In this document: in pieces, positions 11,838 to 24,043 of the stretch
How positions within the stretch are numbered: position 1 is the stretch's first letter
How the letters are laid out: every line of letters starts with the position of its first letter
Assembly: GCA_030847615.1 (NCBI GenBank)
Contig: JAUMIR010000005.1
Span: 173,504,596 to 173,568,595 of the forward strand
DNA: 64,000 nt
From: Gambelia wislizenii
Lineage: Eukaryota; Chordata; Lepidosauria; Squamata; Crotaphytidae
Direction: 5' to 3'
Translations under genes and position numbers: made by a program
The notes under the pieces: model-generated
The model's database searches: none
The model's input: the letters and a program-made list of their open reading frames with translations, nothing else
Told to the model about the DNA's origin: nothing

Positions 11838-12068
11838 TACAGTTGTCCCTCCACATTCACAAATTTGGCATTCACGTTTTTAAGTATTCACGCTTTGAAA
11901 ATATTCTTTAAAAAATAATAATCCAAAAAGCAAACCTTGATTTTGCCATCTTATATAAGGGACACCATTTTGCTATGCCATTGCATATAATGGGACTTAA
12001 GTATTCACGGATTTGGGTATTCATGGGGGTCCTGGAACCAAACCCCAACGAATGTGAAGGGACAACTA
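11838..12068 (+). mobile_element. Tigger/mariner-like MITE, copy A
   Basis: The ends are CAGTTGTCCCTCCACATTC and its inverted counterpart GAATGTGAAGGGACAACT, next to TA dinucleotides. The interior contains GGACACCATTTTGCTATGCC and CATATAATGGGACTT, shared with 32037-32267 and, in inverse orientation, with 47396-47635 and 50690-50927. There is no transposase; non-autonomous. Confidence 0.85.
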
Positions 12069-13744
12069 AATAGAAGTGCACTTAGATTATTTCACAGAAT
12101 CATACATTTTCATACCTACTTCAAGATAACACACCTAGATTCTTACCACCTAAAGCACTGAAATTCCACCTAAAATGATCACAGTCCTAAATGATTTATC
12201 TGGAGTATAGACTGCTCAACTCAAAATAATGAGAGTGTCAGACACATAATAAAAAGGACAGCTTGTTTCTTTCTGGTTGCTTGGTGGAAGTGCATATGTA
12301 TGGGCTTTATCAGACGCAGCAAATATGGTGTCATAACAACGTCTAATTAATGTGAAAGGGTGCCTATACTGCACGATGTCGTGCTCTGCCAATTGGAAGA
12401 TGTGAATAAGGCCTTCTCTTTAATTGCTGGCTCAAGCCGTCAGTAGATCTGCCATGGTGCTTTTTTCGTGGCCTTGCCTATGTTTGCCTGTGCGCCATTT
12501 TGCTCATATGAATACAGCGTCAATGGGCAGAACACTTCCAGGTGAAGTCATGAAAACCAGGTATGGGACGCTCCTTTTATGAACCTCCCCAGTTTAGTTG
12601 GAAGTTTTAAAGTGTGTTTCTGTGCTTTCGTGTACATTTGGTGTCTTTATTTTGGTGTATTTTAAAATTTTACCGTACTCGTGTCTTCTCGCAAGAACCG
12701 CTGAGATCATGAATGTGGAAGTAAACAGAGCTCCATTCATGCTCCATCAGTGGTGGGGGCAGCCTTTTAACACTAAAGAAGGTAAGGTCTGATAGAAAGG
12801 GTTACTTTGACGGGACAATTACACAGAAAAATATGGTGGAAAAGGAACGCTGATGGAGGTTTGCCTGATAAAGTCATATAACATCTGGATTCTGGGATAG
12901 GCAACATGTGGTCTATATAACCCCTGTCCTGGCTTTTTTTGGGGGGGGGGGTGGCTCCTGAACCGCTCCTCCAAAAAAAGGTTGCTGAATATCAGCAACA
13001 CAAGGGAGATTTCTCTTTAAAACAAGCAGAAAATGTTCATGCTAAAGGGCGGATCACAGTTTGCCATTGAAGTTTGGTGGCAAGTTCCAAAAATCCCTTT
13101 CAAACAAGCATTTCCTGCTGTTTTAAAGCTTTTTTTTTCTTTTATTTAACACTGGAGAGTGCAGACCATGTTCAGGTCAAAGAGTGGGGAATTGTGCCCC
13201 AGCTCCATTGAAGTTGCCCATCTCCGCTGTGAATGTCCACTGGCCATGGCCATTTGAGCATAGATGAAAACATATAATGGAATGGCCTCCTCCAGTTGAG
13301 GACAGAACATACATTTTAAAATTTGTGTAGGAGAACTGTTCTTCTATTATTGATGTGTTGTCCAAATTGTGTAGAGGGAAAACAAGCAGAAAAAAGTTTA
13401 GTGTGTTTACCGAGTAAAGTAATTTTTATGTAAAATTCATGCTACAGTGTTTGTTAACATTGAATTATGCTGATAAAATTAAAGTTTCCTTGCTTAGGGA
13501 ACATAATGAAAGGAGAGACAATTATAATGAATAGCTAATTTGGAGGAAATGGTTTGCCATTTTCTAAAATATTGCTTGATGAATGGGCTGTTGTATAGTT
13601 GTCACTTATCCGGTAGTAACAGGAGACTAAAAGATTGCTTTTAAAAAAAGAAATAACAGTGAATAGTCACTGCAAACAGGAATAATTTCTGATGTATGAT
13701 GCAGTGTCTAAACATTCATGTTCTAGAGTGTTTAGTGGCCTCCT
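12069..13744. other. Non-coding; weak repeat hints only
   Basis: No gene seen. CTTTATCAG motifs lie near 12305 and, inverted, near 12868. They could be ends of a decayed DNA transposon, but the match is only about 14 bp. Confidence 0.4.
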
Positions 13745-15050
13745 AGCTCCATGGGTTTCTGGGTCAAAAGGATTATCTAGACCCATTTCAATCTGGCTTC
13801 AGGCCTGGTTATGGGACAGAGATAGCTTTGGTCACCTTGGTGGATGACCTATGCAGGGAACTAAACAGGGGGAGTGTGTCTCTGTTGGTTCTTCTGGACC
13901 TCTCAGTGGCTTTTGGTACCGTTGACCATGGTATCCTTCTGGGCTGCTTCTCAGGGATGGCACTTGGCAACACTATTATGCAGCGGTTCCAGTCCTTCTT
14001 GGAGGGGTGAACTCAGAAGGTAGTGCTGGGGGACTCCTGTTCAATGCCCTGGCTGTTGGCCTGTTGGGTCCCTCAGGGTTCTGTTTTGTCCCCCATGCTG
14101 TTTAACATCTACACGAAACTGCTAAGAGAGCTAATCCGGAGGTTTGGGTTTAGGTGTCACCAGTAGACTAATGACACCCAACTCTGTCTCTCTTTCCCAT
14201 CTGATTCCAAGGAAGCTGTTTGGGTACTGCACCAATGTCTGTTGTCAGTAATAGACTGGATGAGGGCAAACAAATTTGAAGGAAGCATGCTGTTCTCAGG
14301 CTGATGGGCACATCGTAGTCCGTGCTTCAGACAAGACAGAGGTGATCCTGGTCATTCAAATAGCAGATCAGGGAATAGGGACTCTACCTGTGCTGGAGGG
14401 GGTTACACTCCCCATGAAATCTCAGACTCACAGCTTGGGTGTTCTCCTGGACTCAACTCTGAGCTTGGATTCCCAGGTTTCAGCAGTGTGCATTTGCACA
14501 GCTAAAACTACCTATTATGCCAGCTGTGTCCATTCCTTGAGACATCAGATCAGGCTATGGTGACACATGCTGTGATTACATCCAGTTTGGACTACTGTAA
14601 CACACTCTACATGGGACTGCCTTTAGAAATTTTTCAGAAACTTCAGCAGGTTCAGAATGCTGTGGGCAGAATGCTGACTGGGACCAGTTATAGGGAGAAT
14701 ATAACTCCCTTGTTAAAATAGCATCACTGGCTACCAGTTAGTTTCTGGGCAAAATTCAAAGTCCTGGTCATGACTTATAAATCCCTATATGGCTTGGTTC
14801 CAGACTATCTTAAATTCCTCATCTCCCCATGTGAACTTGTCAGAACCTTAAGATCATCAGGGGAAGACTTTCTCTTGGTCCTGCCATCATCACAGGCTTG
14901 TTTGGTGAAGAATGAGAGAGCCTTCTCTATGGAAAGAACTGTAAATTTAAGGAACCAGTATGTTTCTCTAAGTTTGAAAAGGAGATTCGATTTCAATTCA
15001 AGTCACCTTAGCATCTGTATATCTTACCAACATGCAATTTCCTGACCTTA
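13745..15050 (+). pseudogene. L2/CR1-clade LINE reverse transcriptase remnant
   Basis: The frame 13828-14010 has LLVLLDLSVAFGTVDHGILL (the LDLSAAFDTVDH block with one catalytic Asp replaced by Gly) and ends at a stop after FLEG. Next come VPQGSVLSPMLFNIY near 14067-14115 and a TNDTQLCLSFPSDSKEAV version of the YADDTQL active-site block near 14160, where a stop and substitutions destroy the site. The 14276-14563 frame carries LGVLLDSTLSLDSQV. The later part is frame-shifted but corresponds to the C-terminal ALNGL region. 5'-truncated and inactive. Confidence 0.85.
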
Positions 15051-15109
15051 AACTGAGATATACAGTATACAGGCTTAATACTGGTTGTCAGCTTTTGATA
15101 ATGTTGGTA

Positions 15110-15536
15110 TATAGTAGCACCCCCATATCTGCTGATTTGCGAATCACTGATTCAGTTATTTGTGGTTGGCAATGGAGGGGGAGGAGGGATCTCGCCTCCA
15201 CCTTCTCCTGGTAGAGTTTTGGTCATGGCAGGGGCAATGGCAATGGTGGGGGGTAGGGGGGAGGAGGGATCTCACCTTCCCCTGGGAGAGCTCCATTCAC
15301 AGCAGGGGAGATGGTGGGAGGAGGGGGAGGGATCTCACCTCCCCCTTCCCCCAGGAGAGCTCCAGCCGCGGCGGGAGCGATGGCAGGGGAGGGAGGGATC
15401 CCACCTCCTGCCTTCCCCTGGGAGGGCTCCTGCTGCAACGGTGTGGTGGTGGTGTGTGGCGTTCGCTATTATCCACGGATTTCACTATCTGCGGGGGGGG
15501 GAACACAATCCCCCATGGATTCGGGGTGCTACTGTA
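15110..15536. mobile_element. TA-flanked MITE with GC-rich purine/pyrimidine core
   Basis: Terminal inverted repeats AGTAGCACCCCC (from 15113) and GGGGTGCTACT (to 15533) lie beside TA on both sides. Inner TIR-proximal words such as CCATATCTGC and ACTATCTGCGG resemble the other MITEs here. The core holds three related, roughly 80-bp G/C-rich blocks (GGGAGGAGGG...CTCACCT...GGAGAGCTCC). Long ORFs on both strands inside it are compositional. Confidence 0.75.
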
Positions 15537-16060
15537 ATTGATTTTCCTATCTGTTCTGTGTCCCTCTGTGATGTTACATAAAGTGTACTCTGACATCATT
15601 TGTTCAAGATACTTTGCAAAGTTAAATTGTTGGCTAAATCTGTGTTTCTTATTTATTAGATCATGCTTCTCGGGACAATTCCTTTGAAACCAGTCATTGA
15701 AAAATAGGATCTTTATGCTTACTATTACCCATTCTTTAAGTTGTTACCCTATGTTGGCAGTTGCAGGCATATCTTAGTGAATTAACCCCCTTTTTTTAAA
15801 AAAAAATTATCTAGACTTTTGAACTGATAATGATTTAAATAATTTATCTTCCTCTAATGGGCACCGGTAATTGTTTTAATAGCTAGACTACCTGTGGTTA
15901 ACTATTAGAATAGTAATGTAACTGTATTACATATGTAAATGCAGCCATGCGGAATCAGGAGTTGATGTGAATGCTGAGGATTAATGGAGAGAGGAAAAGA
16001 GTATCCTAGTGACTCTGTTCAAGATCACTGTAGTGCAGGTTACCTCAGGTTTACCAAGGG

Positions 16061-17097
16061 GCCGTTTACACGATGAAAATGTCCTGGGAAGAATTCGTGT
16101 CTATCCCTGGCAGTTTACACGTACATCGGGTCGGGTACGTGATTTTCGGAAGGGGGGCCACCTTTTATCCCTCAACCTGCGGGACTTCCAGTCCCGCATG
16201 TTGTGCCGGTTTTTAAAAAAGTCACTGGAGGATTCGGAAAATCGGAAATGTAAACAGCGTGGGACAAAAAGTCTCGGTACTGGGATGACCGGAAATGGTG
16301 ACTGGGGGCGGGCTTAGAGCTCAGGGACCAGAAAAGGAGGGGTCAGTCACCTGTTCAACAGATCTAGCCTCACCAGCCGAAAACAAAGGCATCCCTTCCA
16401 GCTGCATGAAGGTTGATGTGTGTGTGTGTGCACGTGCGCGAATGTACTCAATGGATTAAAATGGATTTCTATACTGCATGCTACAGAGAGATCGTGGTGG
16501 GCAGATCCTCCCTGGTTCTGAACAGAGAGATCGTGGTGGACAGGCACAGTAAAATATTCCAGCCTCTGAGCGAATGAAAATCCCTTAAATTTTCCCTCTA
16601 TGTCTGTGTGTTTCAAAACAGCCTGTTTGTAGCTGGTTTGAAGCATGAACTCTGCAGCTAATCTGTGTTGTAAGGGTTAACATTTTACAGAGGCAAGGGG
16701 AATAGATGCCTCCCCTCCCCTCCCCCTCACTCGCTTGATTTCAAATCGAAAGCATTCTTTCCGTTCCTGCGTCTGAGCGAAAGATCTCAGTCTGGATCTT
16801 TAAAAATGCTTTCTGCCTCTTCTGAAGGGGTTAAAATGTTCAAGAAGCAAGGGGGAATAACAAACCTCTGCCCCCCTCTCTCTCTCCCCCCCCAGCCAGC
16901 CAATAGCATCGCTCGTGGCACGGAACTCTAAGGGAAGTGCGTCACCGAGGTTGTGAAAACACGAGTAATCGCATCTTTGATTGACAGCCAAAAAAAAAAA
17001 ATTAAAACCTAAACAAAACTGGAACTATGGACGTGTAAATATCAGTCACGGGACCACACGGGATATCCATATCAGAGACATAAATCGTATAAACAGC
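16061..17097. mobile_element. Possible TIR-bounded DNA element
   Basis: The left end, GCCGTTTACACGATGAAAATG, and the reverse complement of the right end, GCTGTTTATACGATTTATG, agree over about 20 bp. The interior is unlike its surroundings, richer in CpG, and contains a tandem pair (GAGATCGTGGTGG at about 16487 and 16527). No transposase was recognised, and no clean target duplication was found. Confidence 0.4.
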
Positions 17098-19503
17098 GAG
17101 GGGCGGATTCGTTATCACTTTGTCCCGGTAGGCAACGCGACAATTTCTGTCGTGTGACTGGCACCCAAGAGAGACTTTAAAACTGCTGAGCTCAGCAGCC
17201 CCAATCGATGGGCTATCATTTGCAGTGTTGAAACAAATGATTCTAGCTGCTTTAGGATTGCTAATGGAAGGATAAAAACTGCTTCCTCCCCCTCTGCCCC
17301 CACACCTAGCCAGGACCACTGCTTCCCCATTGTTGTTTAGCAGTAAAGAAACAATAACACTGGCTTAGGGGTCACTCGAAGAAGCACCAACAGAGAGGGG
17401 GGAGCAAGAGGGATCTCATGGTGGGCCCTGCCCACCAGTTGTCCACCCCTGCTCCAAAGCACTTAATTTTCTTATTACTTGTTAAAGAAGTATTTTTTTT
17501 TTTACTTGTTTAAACCAGCATTACTGAAATTGGGGGTCTGTGGGCTGATGTTGGCCCTCAAGTGATTGGCTGCTGGTCCACAGAGAGTTTCCAGGAAAGA
17601 AAGAAACAGTTGTAGCTAGGGGGAATAAAACATGGCCCTAGTCCTGGGCTTACTAGAGAAAAACAATTGACAGTCCCCCACATCAGATAGCCTGAGAAGC
17701 ATGGTTTTAAATATAAACTGATGTAAAGTCTGCTCTAGGAGTACATTATGCAACACTGGCAGAGAATGTAACATAAGTCTGTATAATGGATCATATAGAT
17801 TATTACATTTGTGGGGCTTTTGATTAAAGGCTTGGCTTGGAAGTACTATCAGGCCTTACAATAATACTCCAACGCAATTTGCAGTTAATCATACAGAAGA
17901 AATTAGGTGAATTGCTCAAGATTGTTTTTAATACCTAACAGGGACTTTAATTTTTCATCTGCTGTGTTTTAAGATCTACACCAAGATTGCACTATTTAAT
18001 CTACAATTGTGAATGATTTTCACTGAGTAATATAATAAACTACATTGAAACATGGTCACATTTTATACCAACTATTAAGTTATTTTTTCCATTTACATAA
18101 TAACTACCTATTTATTAATTTTTTAAAAAAATAGTGCCTATAGGAACAATAGGCTTTGTCCTTGGCATTACCTTTGGATTAGTAATTTACTTTTACAGCA
18201 GGAAATTGAGCCTGATACATATTTTTTTAAATTAAAAAAATAGCTGAAATTGGCATTTAACATTTCATTGTTTCCTTAATCAAAAATACTTTATTTTAAG
18301 AAAGTGGCTTTTTTCATGAAGTTGAAAGTCACTTAAATATATAACAGGAAACAATTATTCAGGTGTTATTTGGGGAAGAAAGGACTGTATTTGTCAAAGC
18401 ATGCACATGAAATGTGCATGTAATTAATTAATTATAGCATTAGCCTGTGCTTTTAGACAAAGATTTTCTCCCAGAGCAAGTCACCATGCTTCTTGGTGAA
18501 GACTGGACATAGATGAAACTAAAAAAGGTCTTTCTTGCTTTCAGGATACAAATTAAAACTTGGGAAACACAAATAAAATCATTTAAAGGGGAGAGATAAG
18601 GGTGACTGATAATTTGACAAGCAGTGAATTATAGTCATTTTCAACCAGATGAAGTCATGCCTATCTTCCAGGTAGCTCACTACTCAAAGTACCAAAAATA
18701 ACTTAGTGACAGTACCCCAAGGAAGATACCAAGGTCCTGCTCATTAGCCTGAAAACAAGAAATTATAGGGAAATTGATTCTCCCTATTCTGAAAGGAAGT
18801 ACTTTACTTCAATTCTCAGTTGTTTTATCAGTACCGAGGCAAGAACACTTGGGTCTGTCACTGGCAGGAGATTGCAGGCTGTGTAATATTTGCCTCACCT
18901 CTATACTGGCTAGTGAAAAGAAGCTTAGTGATCTTCTTGGGGGCATAGCCAATTAGGAACCTTTGGTGCTTTGAGTAGGGAACTTCCTGAGAAAGTAAGA
19001 TGTTGAGCTGATGGAAATCAGATTTGTCTGCTACTAATTCTCTTGGCTGGGACTGAGAGATGTGTGACCTTTCATGGATGTTGCTGAATTCCAATTCTCA
19101 TCAACTCTAGACAGCTTGGGCAGTGGTGAGGCAGGGTAGGAGCAGTTCATAAATATCTGGAGGGATGAAATTTTCCCAACCCAACATATATTCTGCGATA
19201 TGTCATATGAAGACAGTAAAAAGTAATAGGTCTATTACTGTATGATACAATTCCACTGTGGCACCTGAGGTCAAAATTGCTTCAATATATTCTATGGCCA
19301 TCTGAATTAAGGGACACTAAAGGAATGGCAAGAAAAATGTGATGTAGTATTAGGCAGTGCTTCTGAATTCCAGTCTTCCTCTCTGTTTCGTCAGCCTCTA
19401 TTTAGGCCAGGGGGTAGAAACTGTGTGGTCCGCAGGCCTTATGTGGTTCTTTGAGGCCTTCATTTTCATCACATCCCAGGCATTTTTCAAAAGCAGAAAC
19501 ATG

Positions 19504-19547
<44 letters not shown>

Positions 19548-20287
19548 TTTAATCAAGAAAAATCCTTTGGGCCTTAAGTTTTTGTGCATGAACCTCTTCC
19601 AGAGAGACTCTGTGATTGGTAGTAGTGTCCTAGCCCCTTCCAGTCACAGAAAATGAATTTTTAAACCTATTGTTCATAAAAGAGGAGCAATACTAAGCAA
19701 AAAGACAAACTCACACCTACCACTACTACAGACTTTCCAGTAGGCTAACAGTTAACATAAATTTTGTAATACAATACTGTATATAAAAGGAAAATGCTGA
19801 ATGACAATTAGACTGAATGTTTGCTTGCCATACCATCATTCTCCTTGTCTCTTGTCACAAAGTGGAGTTTTAATGTCAGGGTTTGCTAGTAATAGGATTG
19901 GCTGACCCAATGTACTTGCTATCTTATCTGTCTTTAGTTCAAGTTGTTTTAAACTCGTTGTTCTTCAGTGCAAAGTTCCATGTTAGTAATTTCATAGCTG
20001 TTTCACCTGAGTTCACATCTGTCTACATGTCACAGTCAGAGATGAGATAACCAAGAACTCATGAATTTTGTAACAGAGGTTGGCATCAAACTCCAGAATG
20101 TCTGACTTGTAGCTCTTCTCAGGAAATTGCATTGCCTTCCCAAAGACATTTGGAAACCTATAATCTAGTGCTTAAATTTATTCTAATATAAGTCCCTTCA
20201 AGGGAAGCAAGATCACAGATATCAATCTACTGCATAATAATTTGTATTATGTTACCTTCTTCTTCACACCTTTTTTCCCCTTTACAG
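17098..20287. other. Non-coding stretch upstream of the first visible POT1 exon
   Basis: Presumed intron. It holds a fragment near 17520-17620 of a repeat also seen near 50470-50580 (shared TTTCCAGGAA context) and a TTTC microsatellite. The last bases before 20288 form a pyrimidine-rich acceptor ending TTTACAG. Confidence 0.6.
19504..19549. repeat. (TTTC)n microsatellite
   Basis: About eleven uninterrupted TTTC units, then a short T run. Confidence 0.97.
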
Positions 20288-20418
20288 ATTATTGTTCAGT
20301 GGTAACCATTGTGGACCAATCCAATGCCAAGTTGATATGCACACTTTTTAATACAAACAGAGATGCTCTTCCACAAATCTACAAAAATGGTGACATTGTC
20401 CGATTTCACAGAATAAAG
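20288..20418 (+). CDS. POT1: POT1 coding exon: first OB fold, part 1
   Basis: 131 bp. The first two bases complete a split Asp codon and the exon ends on a full codon. It encodes (D)[20 protein letters not shown], followed by [14 protein letters not shown] and DIVRFHRIK. This is the strand-rich core of OB1. The Phe in the CTLF context corresponds to an aromatic DNA contact in mammalian POT1, and NGDIVRFHR is nearly invariant in the family. The acceptor is TTTACAG (20281-20287) and the donor GTAATTG starts at 20419. A longer open frame from 20242 only extends into intron sequence. Confidence 0.97.
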
Positions 20419-21034
20419 GTAATTGTGGGACATTTTCTAATAATTGTGAAGGGGATGCTTAATGTGTCTGAAGTGAACAGTGCAGGCTGCATCCATCTTA
20501 GTAAGATGACATTCCATTTATATATGGGCTGCCATTGCTGGTTATGGGAGAAGAGGCTTTATTGCACATCTCTCTTTCTCTTCTTATCATTACAGATCAG
20601 TTACTCACTTCATAGTGTAGTGTAACTCCAGCCCCTCCTGCCACAGAGTTGGGGGCCAGCCCTGACTTGGGAATCCATCTCTCAAAACACACTCTTGAAC
20701 TGTTCCACATTATTTAATTATCAGTCTTTATTTCCAGAGAGTCTTAGGCTTAAGAAAAAAAAACAGAATGATGGGGCATATTCTGCCAACAAGCCATTAT
20801 ACAGATGGGAAAAAAGAAAACAAATGGTAAAGGAAACAAAGCCTTATGTCTCCCCATTCCCCTTTTCTAGTTGTTTTTCCCTTAGACAGACTTGAGGTTC
20901 ACAGACACCTGGAGAATTTCTTTAACCTAGGAATCCTGAGGTTTTTCCTAAAATCCTCCACCTGGCTTCAAACTCGCTTGTTGAGCTTTGCTCCTGTTCA
21001 GTTCCTTCCTAATCAAAGTTCTAATTCCCTCAGT

Positions 21035-21590
21035 ACCCTCTCCCACATGTACCCCCTGGTCTTGAGCAGCCTCCCCCCTCTCCTGGCATCACCCCTCGTG
21101 GACCCTCAAGGTCTCCCCTTTTTAGTTTTGTCTGGGCAGGAGACGATATCCCCAGTGTCCTCCTCCCCTCCTGGCTTGGTTTCTGCTCTCCTCATCTCTC
21201 CCATCTTCCAGCTGCCGTTTGCTCTCTATTCACCTCCCTTCCTTTCCACCCAGTCTATTTCTTGCTTTCCCTCTTCATCTGTATTCCACCCTCCAAACTC
21301 TGTCCTCCATCCCATCCAATCTTACTTCTTCCCTCCCAATTCCCTCTCACTGCAGCCACCTCTCCCTGGTCCTTCCTTCTCCCCATCCCCCCACTCTCTC
21401 ACTTTCATTTGTCCTTCACCCCAGTCTGTCCTCTTCCTCCTCTTTCACTTGTCCTTCTCTCATTTCTCCTTCTTTCCAGTCTGCCCTCTCCTTCCCTCTC
21501 GCTTCCTCCTGCCCCCTTTTGAATCCCCCACCATTTTACTTAACCCTGTCCCCACCACTGTTTCAGCCATGGCATTGCCTTGCGGTGCAG
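21035..21590 (+). repeat. Long pyrimidine-rich tract
   Basis: Over 500 bases dominated by C and T, with words such as CTCCCCCCTCTCC and TTCCTTTCC. The near absence of purines removes stop codons and creates a 251-codon frame (20846-21601) rich in Ser, Pro, Leu and Phe. It has no recognisable domain and I do not regard it as coding. Confidence 0.85.
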
Positions 21591-21639
21591 CTGCTTTTTA
21601 AATGTTTTTTTTTTTTAATATTAGTTATTTATATCCCGC

Positions 21640-21893
21640 TTTTCAGCCACAAGGCTATCAGAGTGACTTACAAATTGTTTTAAGCAATAGCAAGTTACAC
21701 ATCTACACTGGATTAAGCAGTTTCTAATGTGTGCTAACTAATTGCCCCCACAAACCGGGTACTCATTTTACCAACCTACAAAAGGATAGAAGGCTGAGTG
21801 AGCCTTGGAGCCTTCTGGAATCAAACTTACAACATGGTGACTTGCAGTACTGGCATTTAACCACTGTGCCACCAGGGCTCCAGTCACTGGAGG
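21640..21893 (-). mobile_element. tRNA-derived SINE, copy 1
   Basis: Shares with 26665-26923 a series of blocks: AGCCACAAGGCT or AGCCACCAAGGCT, GGGTACTCATTTTAC, AAGGATRGAAGGCTGAGT, and CATTTAACCACTGTGCCACC. Read on the minus strand it starts GGTGGCACAGTGGTTAAATG (A-box-like), followed by a B-box-like GTTTGATTCC. Confidence 0.8.
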
Positions 21894-22930
21894 CTGAGGT
21901 TGTAGTCGAGCATGCGGTTCCTGCCTTGCCTCACAAGTCTCATCATTTCAGGTAAGTCAGGTTGAGTTTGGGTGGCGGTGGCGAGCACCCTGAGATCCCC
22001 CTTGGTTTGCCACATCTATACTTTCAAAAAGTTACTTTGTTGGACCAGAATGCCCTAGCCAGCATGACTATTGGTATTCCCCTATCCCCAAATGGCAACA
22101 TTTCCAGGTTCCTTCATACACTGTGTACAGCAGCTAGATAGAAACCTCCTAGGACTGTTAGGGTGGTCTACCTTGCCATCAGTGTGTGTTTTTTTGATGA
22201 GTTACTGATCATTTCCTCAAAAAGTATGTAGCTTGGAAAAGTTACTTTTTGGACTACAAATTGCCACTAGCCATGTCAGTTGGGGATCTAGGACCTTAGT
22301 CTAGAATGTAACTTTTCTAGGGTCTAGATCCCACTGTATTCCACACTAGCACATTCTGTTGAGTGCTCTATTTCTCAGCCAAAACTGAGAAACATTTGAA
22401 CTACAGCCCTCAAAATTTCATATCATTGGCTGTTATGAATGGGGCTGATGGGAATTGTAGGCAAAAACATCTAAAAGTCAAAGGTTCCCTACCTTCTTCC
22501 AGGTGTTTTCCCCCCCTTGCAGGAGTTTTTACTACATTAAAGAAATACAAATCTGCACTGTATTGAACAAGAGAGAATCTTATGTTCCCTTCCTCTTGGC
22601 CATTGCTCTTCCCTTCTTCTCTGATACTCTTTTTCCCTCCCCCTCTTTAAGAAAGACTCCACTGCCCTAGTATATGACACCTGATTTGCCTTTTTTTCTG
22701 CTTTTTTTTTTTTTTAGCATATGTCAGTTTTAAATAGGCTGTTTATGAGCACATTTTGTTCAGAATGGTCCAAAGTAGAATTTTCAATACAAGTCCCTGA
22801 ATGTGTACTTGGAATTTGATCCCACTTTGTTCAGGGAAGCTTACTCTCAGGGAAGTGTGCATAAATGTGTGGCTTGAAACTCTGCCTGGTTCTTTTGCAT
22901 TCAAATAAATCAGTTTTCTTATGACCTCTC

Positions 22931-23357
22931 TGTCAGGGAATGACAGGACACGCAATCCCCGGCAGAAGCCAAAAACTATCTCAGCAGACTTAGTAGCAAC
23001 CCGTTCCCAAGAATACTCACACACAGAGTGTTTGACATCCAAATAAGCAGGAGGCACTTTTATTTTCAAAGTCAAATAGTTGCAATATATATAGATATTT
23101 ACAATTCGGGGAGAAACTGCTTCACCAGGCCTCAACATTCACAGGAAGAAGAGTGAGCTTTGTTCTGAGCCCTCCCATATACACAGTTACAGGGCATTGG
23201 CTTACTCAGTCACATGATCTTACACACCAATAAGAAACCTCCTTCTGTAGCTAAGGAAGACTAGGCAATTCATGGAGTCAGCCATTTTGACTAGGCATGA
23301 CTCTGCAGTTTGTTTGGCCATTTTATAATGGAGTTCAGTCTCTTATAACACCTGACA
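22931..23357 (-). mobile_element. Solo LTR, copy 2, with perfect 5-bp target duplication
   Basis: Starts TGTCAGG and ends CCTGACA. It is flanked on both sides by CTCTC (22926-22930 and 23358-23362), a clean 5-bp duplication. Closely related to 6724-7120, with a segment of about 50 bp (around 23210-23265) that the other copy lacks. The minus-strand AATAAA lies in the reverse complement of about 23055-23065. No internal region is left, as expected after LTR-LTR recombination. Confidence 0.93.
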
Positions 23358-23400
23358 CTCTCTCTAGAATGGACCACTTATCAAAGGAGTCACAGACAGA

Positions 23401-23886
23401 ATAGGGAAACGGATGAGGAAACACAACCTCCAAATAATCTATAGACCAATCAGAAAAATCCAAGAAATGCTATGCTCAGCGAAGGACAAAAGAGACCCTC
23501 TCACAGCTGCAGGAGTTTACCACATACCATGCAGCTGTGGACAAGTTTACATAGGGACCACTAAATGCAGTGTGCAAACATGAATCAAGGAACATGAGAG
23601 ACACTGCAGACTGGGCCAGCCAGAAAAATCAATAGTAGCAGAACATGTTATAAACCTACCTGGACACAAAATGCTATTTGAAAACACAGAAATTCTGGAC
23701 CAGGCCAACAACTCTCATGTCAGAATGCACAGAGAAGCTATTGAAATCCACAAACACCTGGACAACTTCAACAGGAAAGAAGAAATCTTAAAAGTAAACA
23801 AAATCTGGCTCCCATTTTTGAAATACAATAGAATTAAAACTCAACACTTACAAAGGAATTCCACCCAGAGACATGGGGATTCCTAG
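23401..23886 (+). pseudogene. GIY-YIG endonuclease domain of a Penelope-like element
   Basis: The endonuclease nicks target DNA to prime reverse transcription. In one frame: GVY at 23512-23520, IPCSCG, then YIG at 23548-23556, giving the GVY-(9)-YIG spacing of the fold. The catalytic Arg of the following TRIKEH motif is replaced by a stop (TGA at 23581-23583, most simply from CGA). Downstream are the conserved AEHVIN, HKMLFENTEILD, REAIEIHKH and NKIWLPFLK blocks, ending at a stop at 23884-23886. The single in-frame stop in an otherwise open region suggests moderate age. Confidence 0.85.
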
Positions 23887-24043
23887 CAGATAATGGCCCA
23901 TCAACCAACCATCAGCCAAACACACACTAACGAGCCTTGCATTTTTATACCCAGAAACCAACCATTCAATTACACAAATTTACATATACTCCCCTACAGG
24001 GGGTTCACAGCATATAAACCCCAGACACACTCCTACCCAACCA

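Noticed and set aside
12299..12880. Candidate DNA transposon with CTTTATCAG ends
   Set aside because: Only about 14 bp of inverted similarity, with no target duplication; chance cannot be excluded.
1..20287. N-terminal POT1 exon (expected YGVVKFFKPPYL-like coding)
   Set aside because: I looked for this motif in the upstream 20 kb and did not see it; a short diverged exon could still be missed by eye.
20846..21601. 251-codon + strand ORF
   Set aside because: It is open only because the region is almost free of purines on this strand. Composition is Ser/Pro/Leu/Phe with no domain, and parallel long frames exist in other phases.
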